From: Chaetomium olivaceum
Lineage: Eukaryota; Ascomycota; Sordariomycetes; Sordariales; Chaetomiaceae
Length of the DNA stretch: 64,000 bases
Assembly (NCBI GenBank): GCA_039881045.1
Contig: JAYWVB010000023.1
Coordinates: 124,001-188,000 of the forward strand
Direction of reading: 5' to 3'
How positions within the stretch are numbered: position 1 is the first letter of the stretch; each line of letters opens with the position of its first letter. The position numbers and the translations under genes are program-made. This document shows positions 55,377 through 64,000 of the stretch, piece after piece. The notes beneath the pieces are model-generated. The model worked only from the letters and a program-made list of their open reading frames with translations. It was not told the DNA's origin and searched no databases.

Positions 55377-56719
55377 ATGAGCGACATCCTTCGTCTCATC
55401 TCCTCGGGGCTTTGGCCTTGTCCCCCCTGGCGGTGGCCACTCCTACCACCCACACCAACTTCAAAAAATGCGTCCAGTTTCAAGTGCCCGTCCCAGTCGT
55501 GGCCACCAATCATCACTACACCATGATACCCCGGGTAGACAGCAACATCGACGCCATCGACTGGACCGTGAATGTCACCACGTGGTCGAGCCACCCTGCT
55601 AGTGAGCTGATCTCCGGTCCCGTGCCGGTCAACCGCACCTTCAGCATCAGTGCGCAGCTCTGCGTTCCGTCGCAGAAGGGCGATAAAGCCGAGATTTTGC
55701 AGATCGCAACTCAGGGCCAGGGCTTCGATAAACGGTGAGCGGTACATACAAGCACGCTACTAGTAGAGACGCTAACCGATGTCCGCTTGGTATAGCTATT
55801 GGGATGTGGAGATCAAGCCAGAAGAGTACTCCTACGTCAACGCTGCCGTCAAAAAGGGGTATTCGATTCTCACCTACGACAAGCTCGGTACAGGCAAGTC
55901 GGAGAAGCCGGACGCTTACGATATTGTGCAAATTCCGACCGAGGTCGAGATCCTGGCGAGCCTGACGCGGCTCGCTCGCAGCGGCAAATTGATCAGCTCA
56001 TCCAAGGTGCTGTCGGCCACCGGCGGCAAGACCACCGTCGCCGACTTTACGCCGTCCAAGATCGTCCAGGTCGGCCACTCGTTCGGCTCGTACTTGATCA
56101 CGAGCATGCTCACGCTGTACGGGGATCTCGCCGACGGCGCCATCCTGTCGGGATTCCTCATCAACACGCAGTTGGGCAAGATCAACGTCCTGAGTTACGA
56201 CCACGATTTCGCTCGGCAGCACGACCCCGTCCGGTTTAGAGAGTACGGGTCCGGGTATTTCGTGCTGAATACAGAGAGCTGCATCCAGAAACTCTTTTTC
56301 CGAAAGGGCGCTTTCGAGCCGGAGATGCTGACATACGCCGAAAAGAACAAGCAGCCCGAGACTGTAGGCGAGTACGCTTCGGAAGGGCAGCCGGAGCCTG
56401 CGCCCGAGTTCAAAGGACCAATCCAGGTGAGTTTCTAAGGGGGTGTCTTGTTGTTGTGACCTCACGGGTGTTGGAGGATAGGAGGTTAACTAAATGCTTC
56501 CCTCGTGGATAGTTCTTCAACGGCGAGTTCGACAACTTCGTCTGCGTCGGCGACTGCAGGAAGACTTACCTGGAGGAGGAGACAAAGAAGATGTATCCGG
56601 GAGCGACGGATATTTTCCCCTATCTGCAGCCCAACACTGGTCATGCTCTGACGTTGGCGACTAACGCTTCCGCCGGCTTTGAGGTCATGTTGCAGTACCT
56701 GGATTCCCAGGGGTTGTAA
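55377..56719 (+). CDS. Secreted alpha/beta-hydrolase (frame broken once near the start)
   Basis: Serine hydrolase of the alpha/beta fold, about 400 residues, probably extracellular. The nucleophile elbow VGHSFGSYL is clear, with LTYDKLGTGKSEKPD upstream and a late GHALTL supplying the expected His. Exons 55377-55734, 55796-56426 and 56513-56719. The ATG at 55377 starts MSDILRLISSG, and the hydrophobic end of the signal (ALALSPLAVATP) continues in the next frame. One missing G in the run 55406-55409 joins them into a standard signal peptide. An alternative upstream in-frame ATG (55265) would place that signal inside the protein, which is less likely. Potential N-glycosylation sites (NVT, NRT) fit secretion. 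Substrate unknown. Confidence 0.78.
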
Positions 56720-57002
56720 GGGTGTTGTGGAATTGGGGAGGGAGGAGACGGTGTTGGTGAGACACTCGACAGATGGCAACATTTTCTGTAGCAAAATTTA
56801 CAATCACCATGACCGCCGAGCGATTCACATGCCAGGGCTTGGCATATTCAACCCCACTACCAACTTCCATCATCCCACCTCACTTGCAAGTAGCACATTC
56901 ATCAGTTCTTTAACTCATAACTCACACCACACCTCACATTTCATTTCTCAACCAATCTCTCTCATCGCCCTCATAACAAGAACACCCCCCAACCCCACAA
57001 CC

Positions 57003-57871
57003 ATGTCCAAACCCCCTCAACCCACGCAACCCCCCCAACCCTTCCTTTTCCCGCGCGAGTACTCCTTCCCGCCCTTCTTCACCCGCCAAACCAACCTCAC
57101 GACCCACCACGCGCAACTCACCAAATGGGCCAGCCTGGTCCTCGCCTACTGCCACCACCACCGCATCTTCAAGCTCTCCCTCTCCGGCACCACCGGCACC
57201 ACCGGCACCACCACCACCACATCAACCACCGACACCAGCACACCACCCCGATAACAGCAACGGCAACGGCAGCACGCGCGACACCACCCCGCTCTTCTAC
57301 AACCAGCGCCTCAACCGGCGCCTCTCCCACGCCGACATCCGCGAGGTCATCGACTTCCTCCGCAGGGACGGCCGCGCCGAGTACGTGCTCAAGCCCTCCT
57401 CCTCCTCCTCCGGCACGGGCCCGGGCACGGGCACCAATTCTGCTGCTGCTGTCTTGCCCATCAGCATATCGGGGGCTTCTGGCACAGACGGTGTCGGGGA
57501 CATGGCGTGGATCTACTGGCGCACGCCGGAGGAGTGGGCGTCGCTGGTGGAAGGGTGGGTGGAGAGCACGGGCCAGAAGGGGAGTGTGTTGACGGTGTAT
57601 GAGCTGGTGGAGGGGGATGGGACTAGGGGAAGTGGTATGTCACCACCCTTTCATCTTTTTTTATTTTTATTTCTTTTATTTTCATCTTCGATGGTTTTCT
57701 CTTATCTCCACTTGGAGTGGGGTGCGGAGTAAGTCGACGTGCTGACGAGGTATTACAGAATTCCACGGGATGGATCAGGACTTGCTGCGCAAGGCGTTGA
57801 ACGTGTTAGTGAAGCAGGGCAAGGCACAGGTGTTTGGACAGGAAGATTCATTGGGAGTGAAGTTCTTTTGA
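57003..57871 (+). CDS. vps25: ESCRT-II subunit VPS25 (frame broken once)
   Basis: Winged-helix subunit of ESCRT-II, which sorts ubiquitinated cargo at endosomes; cytosolic or endosomal. Exon 1 is 57003-57634, the intron 57635-57758 and exon 2 57759-57871. The N-terminus has the family PPF motif region (FPREYSFPPFFTRQTNL, TKWASLVLAYC), followed by TPLFYNQRLNRRLSHADIRE, WIYWRTPEEWASLV and the very conserved end FHGMDQDLLRKALNVLVKQG..VKFF. A Thr/Ser-rich low-complexity insert encoded by ACC repeats interrupts the first winged helix. Just after it the frame shifts, where the C run 57246-57249 is one base too long. A second Ser/Gly-rich insert precedes AWIYW. The protein is about 70 residues longer than yeast Vps25. 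Confidence 0.85.
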
Positions 57872-58048
57872 GAGTACAGTCTTCATTGGAATTGCGTATC
57901 CGACGGGAGTCAACAAGTTAATACTGGCGGCCTTACATGCCAGTCGGCATAGCCAAACGGGACTCAAACAGCAAGACAACGCCGACAAAGCACACCCTAA
58001 CGCCAGGCTACCACCACACCCACCACCTTCGGCAACCACCTCTTACAC

Positions 58049-60752
58049 CTACTCTGACATCCGGTTGCTCATCGAATACTTCGGATCAAATGACAATTCC
58101 TGCCGCATCGCCACGTCCAACAACCAGTCGGCCATGACAATCCGCGGCTCCATATTCCCTTTACGCGCCATCTCCTGGAACCGCGGCCACAGCTGCCTCT
58201 CAGCCGGCGACGCCCCGGTCAGCAAGTACACGGGATCCGGCCCCGCATCGCCGTCCTCGTCGTCCTTGGCTGGCCTGATGGTGGTGCCGCTCCTGGCGCG
58301 GTAGACTTTGAACATAGCCCCGTTGGCCTCGGCGATGTTCTTGAACGCGTCGACGCCGTTCGGGATCTCAGCCGTACAGTAGATGGGCACACCCCACAGC
58401 AGCCGGCCACGGTTGGCACGCGCTCGGTTCACCGCCTTATCGATGCTTACGCCGAACCGTGCCTCATTGGCCTTGTCAACTAGCAGGTGGTCTTTGACCG
58501 GGGGACGCTTGCCGGACTCGATGCAGGCCGTGATGAAGGACGAGTTGATCACATCAGGGCCCTTGGCGAGACAACGGAGGAACTTCATTGTCCTAACCAT
58601 GCTGGGCGCGGCGAGATAATCGCACGGCGTGTTTTCTTGCACGATTTGGATACCGAGAGAGCGGAGTTTCCTCTGTAACCGTGGTTAGTAACAAGATCAG
58701 CTGCAAGTAATTGTAGAGTGACAAACCCTGTCGGCTTCCTCGGTCGTTTTATTCTCCACCCATCGCTTGTATCCCGTGAGGCAGATACGCATATCAATAT
58801 CCGGCAGCGATACCTTGGCCCGCTTGGCCGGTCGCTTGTTTTCTTGCTCGTCCTCAATATCATCCGCTGCCTTGCTGGCCGGGCTTGAACTCCGATCCGC
58901 CCGCTCCTTGTCGAGCTGGTCTGCCGCCCGTTTGCCGCCCCAGATACCGTGGCCGTCCTTCGCCGTTCGCTTCTTCTCCTTCTCGTATAGTGCGATATCC
59001 GGCGCTAGGTCCTGTAGCTTCGTAAGGGCCTGTGCCTTTGCGCTGCGGCTCGCGCTAGACATGACAGACGGGGTATCGTTCTCCTTGCCGGACCGTACGT
59101 GGCGTGTCTTTGCGGGAGTCGCAAAGTTCCCAATTGCTGGTGTAGCTCGCGCTTTCTTGACAGATTTTGCTGGCGCTGGGCTTGAGTCTTGCATGACACT
59201 AAAGTCCCGGTCCAGGCCCACGTTGAGGGCGTTCTTCTGGGCGCGTTCGTTGATCTTCCTCTTCTTTTTCGCTGCGTCGTCCATGTGCTCCTCACCACCG
59301 GGGTAATACCTTTCCCGCAGCGTGGGCTCATCAAAGGATGTTTGGCCAATAACCTCGCCCAAATTCGTCCGTGGTGGAAAATGTCGGTATCGTTGATTGC
59401 TAAGGGGTAGGGCTTGACAAGCGGCGTAGCTCTCTTCGATCCAGAAGTGGTTGACAATTTCGATGTTCCAGTCCTTGGCCGCCTCACACTTCTCGCTGTG
59501 CATCCGTGCCGTGATAAGATGCGTGTTTTCGGCCTTCATCGTACGCGTGTATGTGGCGCCTGCTGCCATGATAAGATTTTCAAGGTATATCCGTGCTTCG
59601 CCTCCGTAGTTTGATAGTGTGATCCGCATGTCCGCGAACCCGGGAATGCCACCCCTGGGTATCGGGTAGTGAAGTAGTCGCCGAAGGGCGAAGTCCACTC
59701 GTTGTACACCATTAGGTGGTATAGCCATGCCAGGTTACCCACGTCCTTCCCTTTCTGCGATGCGCGGATGTACTGGTCGCCCTCCCGATACTGGCAGACG
59801 AACATATCGCAGTCTTCGACCGCATCGACAACCTCTCCGTCGCCCTTGGTAATTTTGTCCGTAATCGTCTTGCGCAACATGTTGTTGATAGGCAGGTCCC
59901 AGGAGAGCATGACCTTCTTCTGCGCGAAGACGACCAGCTTCTCGGCCCTTTCAGTCTCGTATGGGCCGGTCGGGACTGCCGATACAGCGCCCTCCAGTTG
60001 CTGGCTCGGGGGAACCTTGATGGCGTCTTCCGGCGCCTTGAGCAAGATCTCGGGTTGGGTAGGAGGTAGGGGCCCTCATCGATTCGTTTTCCCAGCCGAA
60101 AGCAGTCATCGAACCTGGTGCAGGTCAGTTCCAGCCCCTGCCTAGCGAAATAGTACAGAAACATTCTCACCAGTGAGGAAGGACGATTTTGCACTTCAGA
60201 TTCTTCTTCTTGGCCTCGAGACACTTGGGATGGTCGAGAGACAAAGCGCACACGTGCGTGGTCTGGCGCGACAAGTCCTTGGACTCCATGCCACCGAGAG
60301 CCATAATCGCGCCGGCAATGGCTTCCTTATCCGTGGTCGGGATATCCGCACATGTAAGGACGACGTTGGAAAAGATCATCCTGGGGTCGGGCGAGAACGG
60401 GCGGACCTGAGCGACCTTGCTACGCGCGATGGTCGCTTTGATCCAGTCGGACCTGACAGTCGGGATCATCATGGCCTGGGACTCGGCATATTGGTCGAAG
60501 TCGATCGTGTTGGAGATGATGTGGGTGGCCTGCGGGATGCGGATCTTGCCCTTACGGTCCGGCTCCAGGACCTCGGCGCCATGGTCCTTGACGACTTGGG
60601 AGAGCTGTTGCGGTTAGCGACAGCTAGCTAGAAGGTTAATTGCCTGATCAAACGCGCACCTGTGAGATCAGTGTACTCGACAATGACTTGCTCTGAACGA
60701 AAGCAATCAGGCAAGAGTCGAGCAAGCCCGGGCGTTCATTTCCGTCTGCCAT
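58049..60752 (-). CDS. brc1: BRC1/RTT107-type multi-BRCT DNA damage protein (frame broken twice)
   Basis: Scaffold that binds phosphorylated histone H2A at stalled replication forks; nuclear. Exons 60661-60752, 60171-60605, 58727-60114 and 58049-58672, joined by introns of 55, 56 and 54 nt. The start is MADGNERPGLLDSCLIAF. About six BRCT repeats: four N-terminal (ATHIISNTIDFDQYA, RMIFSNVVLTCADIP with THVCALS, a third around KKVMLSWDLPI, a fourth with GFADMRITLSNYGGEARIYL and THLITAR) and two C-terminal (DMRICLTGYKRW and GRLLWGVPIYCTAE). A disordered basic linker between them has SSPASKAADD and KRPAKRAK. Two missing bases, in the G runs 60052-60054 and 59686-59688 (plus strand), break the frame, each within otherwise conserved sequence. 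S. pombe Brc1 also has six BRCT repeats. Confidence 0.85.
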
Positions 60753-62202
60753 TTTAGAACCAGCGGGTGTGCGACGCGCTCCTGACACGCGTTGGCATTA
60801 GGAGACAGGTTTTCAGGACAACAGGTTTTCAGGACACTCAGGTCGAGGACGGCCGCAAAGTTGGGAAGAAATGGAATCGGGAACTCAAAGCCAAGTTCAT
60901 TGACAAAGTGAGGTGTGGTGTCCCAGTTTTTCAGCCTGCAGCAAACGACACAGCGTGGCAGGTGCGGGCAAATGTTGTGCTAAAGAGACGCGCCTCAAAA
61001 AAGCAGTGGGGGGCATGCGGCTGACGCGAGGCAGCCGCGTCTCACATGACCAAGCCCATTTAACCCTGGACGCGGGTGTGGGGTCGGGGGGTTGCAAGGG
61101 TCTCAGAGCTCAAACTCATTTCACATCTCTCGAGGAGTCACACAGCCATTGACGAATCATTAGCTTGGAATCTTCTCGAGAGCTTCCGAGGATGATGTGC
61201 TTGCGTCGACCCGTTCAGAGGTGTTACAAAAAGGTGACGCATTTCATGGCATGTTGGCGGCTGCTTGCAGTTTGACTCACTACCCCGCCATCCGTGAAAA
61301 AGGAAGCGGCGGGAAACAATTTGACCACCTGCAGTGACTCAAAGAGCGACAGAGAGAAAGCAATCGGCCAGTGGCTTCTGGTTGGGGGGAAATGCGTTGA
61401 GGAAGAAGGTGCCGAGATGGAGTGGGGCGGCGTGGATAGGGAAAGAGGCAACAAAGGGGGATGCTTCATACAGGCACGGGCGAAGTCGAGGCGAATTTGG
61501 AGACGACATTAATGAAAATCAGGCCACGCACCTTAATAATGGGGTAGGCCGGCGTCAAGAAGCACGACGAGCAGCCGGCTTCCTAAGTGAAATAGTTGAT
61601 CAAGCATGGACAGGCTCTCCTTGTGGAGGAGATTGAGCGAAAAGTTATCGGGCGATGGCTGAAGCACTCCCGGCGTTCCTGTCTAGTCTGCATTGGATTG
61701 GCTGACTGGTGATGTTCTATACATCCACTGTTCAAGGCGATACCCGCCTCAGCCGTAGTACGTACACATCGATCAATCAAACTCACGAATTATGCTGTAT
61801 ACTCCATGCCAAGTGGCAGGCCCCAGCTCGGGATATCGCCGTCGAGCGCAATCCCGAGTGGCCGCATCCAAGCACCTATGTACATACATCAACACTAGAT
61901 GAATACTGGTAGCCGGATGCTGACCGTAAGCAAATCATTATAAAAAGTAGAAAACGGTATCTCCATCCTCTAAGGACATGTTTCCCCTTTGCCCTCTAAA
62001 CCGCACGACGTGCCACCGAGCAAGGCAAATGCCATGCAACCCCATCACGTGTATCTCGTTACGCCGTCGCCGTTTTGCAGTGCCGAAAATGCGCGCATGC
62101 CGGATTTATTAACCCTCAAACCCCCAAAAGGACGGAAGACGGTCAGGCCAGATGCGATCGTACGTCTGTCATGACATCGTCTATAGAAGCCACGGCATTT
62201 AT
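60753..62202. other. Intergenic between BRC1 and HMG-CoA synthase genes
   Basis: No supported gene, RNA gene or repeat was recognised in 1.45 kb. It presumably contains the BRC1 promoter and HMG-CoA synthase 3' region. The duplicated CAGGTTTTCAGGACA near 60805-60840 is a short direct repeat. Confidence 0.5.
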
Positions 62203-63936
62203 TTACTGCTTGATCTCGTAGGTCCGCTTGAACATGTCATCGACCTTGGTGAGATAGTAGGTGCCCGGGGCGATGGTCGAGACCTCACCCTGGGGGGTGT
62301 AGTCCTTCTGGAGGTGGGCCTTCTTGCGAAGCTCGCACATCTGGGAAATTTTATTAGCCATCGGCTCGATACTACACTTTCGGGGCTCGTCCAACTTACA
62401 GAGTCGTAGGTCGCAGGGGGAACCTCCCGGCGAGTGGCCAGCCTGTTGGAAATGTCGAGAACCTTGGCAATAGCCTCGACGCTTCCCTTGACACGGAGCG
62501 AGAAGAAGCTAGCGGCCAGGCCGGAGCCATAGCTGAACAACGCTATCCTCTTGCCCTGGAGGGCGGCGTCGTCGACGTAGGAGATCAAGCTGGCCAAGCC
62601 GCCCCAAACGCTAGCGCAGTACATGTTGCCGCAGTTGGTCGCAACCTGAATGCCGGGGTTGACGCGCTCCTGGAAGCGCTTCTTGGTGAGACCCATGAAG
62701 GTCTTCTCGACGACCTTATCGGTCAGGGACTTCTCGTAGTCCATGTCACGAATATCGGGGGAGACCTCAGCGAAGGCCTTGTTCTCGGGATCGGCGAGGT
62801 AGTCGTGGTACAGGAGACGGGCGTACGACTTGGCCACGAGCTTGCAGGTGGGCGAATGGAAGGCCAAGTAGTCAAAGCGGTCCAGGGAGGTCTTGGGAAC
62901 AGCGGGCTCGGCAACGCCGTTGGCATGGCCGTTGGTGCCGTTGGTGCCGTTGACAGCCTGCGCTTCGCGCTTGCAGTAGGCACGGTAGGCACCGTCAAGA
63001 GCCATGGAGTAGCAGTTGATCGAGTAGTGGCCATCGACGTACGGGTACTCGCTCGTCAGGTCGGGCTTGTAGAAATCGTAGGCGTGCTGCATGTAGCTGC
63101 CGCGAAGACCGGGCTCGAAAACGAGGGGCGCATCGGGGCCAATGAGGAGGGCAACGGCACCAACACCACCGGTGGGACGAGCATTGCCCTTGGCGTACAG
63201 CGCAATGTCACCGGTAACGACGATACCATCACGGCCATCCCAGGCCGAGGACTCGATCCAGTTGATGGTGTTGAAAACGGCGTTCGTGCCGCCGTAGCAG
63301 GCGTTGACGGTGTCCCACTCCCTCAATGTTGGTGTTGTCGCCAAACAGCTGCATCAGCACGGACTTGACCGACTTGGACTTGTCGAGGATGGTCTCGGTG
63401 CCGACTTCGAGGCGGCCGATCGCGTTGGTGTCGACATTGTAGTTCTTGATGAGCTTGGACAAGACGGTCAAGCTCAAGGAGTAGATGTCTAGGTGGCGGG
63501 GTACCCCGCGTCAAATTAGCCCCTGAGCACACGACTGGTTGTGGTGGCCCCGCCAACCGCCTGCCACCAGACCAGGGACCAGGGCAGGATCGGTGAGCGG
63601 GCGAGTGCAGCTCCGTGGTTCAAAAAAAAAAAACACAACCTCAAGAGACAGCGAAACAACGGAGGAAAACACGGAGATTACTGACCTTCCCGGTCGTCAC
63701 AGAAGGCCATCTTTGTCTGCCCCAGGCCGATCGTGTACTTTCCAGTGCCGACGCCATCGAACTTCTCGAGCTCAGATTGCTCGACATACTACACGGTTGT
63801 TAGCGGTGCCGGCGCCAAGGGTTGTAACTAGCGGGCGGCCACGCCCAAGTCAGGCGTTGCTCGTGCAAACACGTACCTGGCTGGGGACGTAGAACTCGAT
63901 GGCCTTGATGCCGATGTTCTGGGGACGTGAAGCCAT
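62203..63936 (-). CDS. erg13: HMG-CoA synthase (frame broken once)
   Basis: Condenses acetyl-CoA with acetoacetyl-CoA to HMG-CoA, the committed mevalonate step before HMG-CoA reductase; cytosolic and essential for sterols. Exons 63877-63936, 63686-63788, 62400-63488 and 62203-62340; the third intron in transcript order (62341-62399) is short and the second (63489-63685) long. It starts MASRPQNIGIKAIEFYVPSQ. Catalytic Glu is within IGRLEVGTETILDKSKS, catalytic Cys in VNACYGGTNA and catalytic His in AFHSPTCKL; YSYGSGLAASFFS-like GSGLAAS near the end is also typical. A Gly/Asn/Thr insert (NGTNGTNGHANG) is lineage-specific. The C run 63314-63316 (plus) is one base too long and breaks GDNTNIEGVDTVNACYGG. 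Such a break in this gene points to a sequence error. Confidence 0.93.
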
Positions 63937-64000
63937 GTTGGGCGTACGATTGGGTTTTTCAAGTGAGTATTAACGACGGAGTGGTGTCGAGAAAAGAATC

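Noticed and set aside
1..64000. CRISPR array, riboswitch or prokaryotic operon structures
   Set aside because: The sequence is fungal nuclear DNA with introns; no regularly spaced repeats of that kind were seen.

Overview
The window is nuclear DNA of a filamentous ascomycete, most likely a Sordariomycete (Sordariales-like). Genes are split by short GT..AG introns (about 50-100 nt) with fungal CTAAC-type branch sites. The gene set is typically ascomycete: GH81 and GH47 enzymes, LGD1-type L-galactonate dehydratase, DUF3176 and DUF3505 proteins, and a NACHT-WD NLR. About 23 protein genes, one tRNA gene, one 5'-truncated LINE and one solo LTR can be supported. All gene models, splice sites and family names come from reading the sequence and from recall; no database search was run.

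Layout. 1-16 kb: GH81 endo-1,3-beta-glucanase (runs off the left edge), the telomere-capping subunit STN1, a DNAJC9-like J-protein divergent from a RIB2-type deaminase, an initiator tRNA-Met, a secreted HD-domain protein, L-galactonate dehydratase (LGD1/GaaB), an orphan disordered protein and the RAD10/ERCC1 nuclease subunit. 16-30 kb: a 2-kb gene-free stretch, a secreted GH47 alpha-mannosidase, a small acidic protein, a frame-broken RecQ-like relic, the DEAD-box helicase DBP9, a Ure2-like GST and an SR splicing factor that contains a 6-nt micro-exon. 30-43 kb: a Kex2-processed cysteine-rich secreted peptide, an unknown small protein, the tethering sorting nexin MDM1, a DUF3505 (OrsD-type) regulator and a DUF3176 membrane protein. 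43.5-47.1 kb is a transposon island: a LINE with an open 866-codon reverse transcriptase frame and 15-bp target duplications, a T36A8 tract, and a solo LTR with a 5-bp target duplication. 47.7-64 kb: an MDR reductase, a large alpha/beta-hydrolase-NACHT-WD NLR, a secreted alpha/beta hydrolase, VPS25 (ESCRT-II), a BRC1/RTT107 multi-BRCT protein and HMG-CoA synthase.

Genes working together. Housekeeping genes form no operon-like pathway. DNA maintenance is represented three times (STN1, RAD10, BRC1), and the carbohydrate-active and secreted proteins are scattered. The accessory character is concentrated at 30-55 kb (cysteine-rich peptide, DUF3505 and DUF3176 proteins, transposons, NLR).

A cross-cutting feature dominates interpretation. 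At least ten genes carry single-base frameshifts, mostly a missing base in runs of 2-5 G or C. They include HMG-CoA synthase, VPS25, BRC1 and MDM1. Because essential genes are hit and the frame always resumes in the conserved protein, uncorrected sequencing or assembly indels are more likely than real pseudogenes. The coordinates below describe the whole gene across such breaks.
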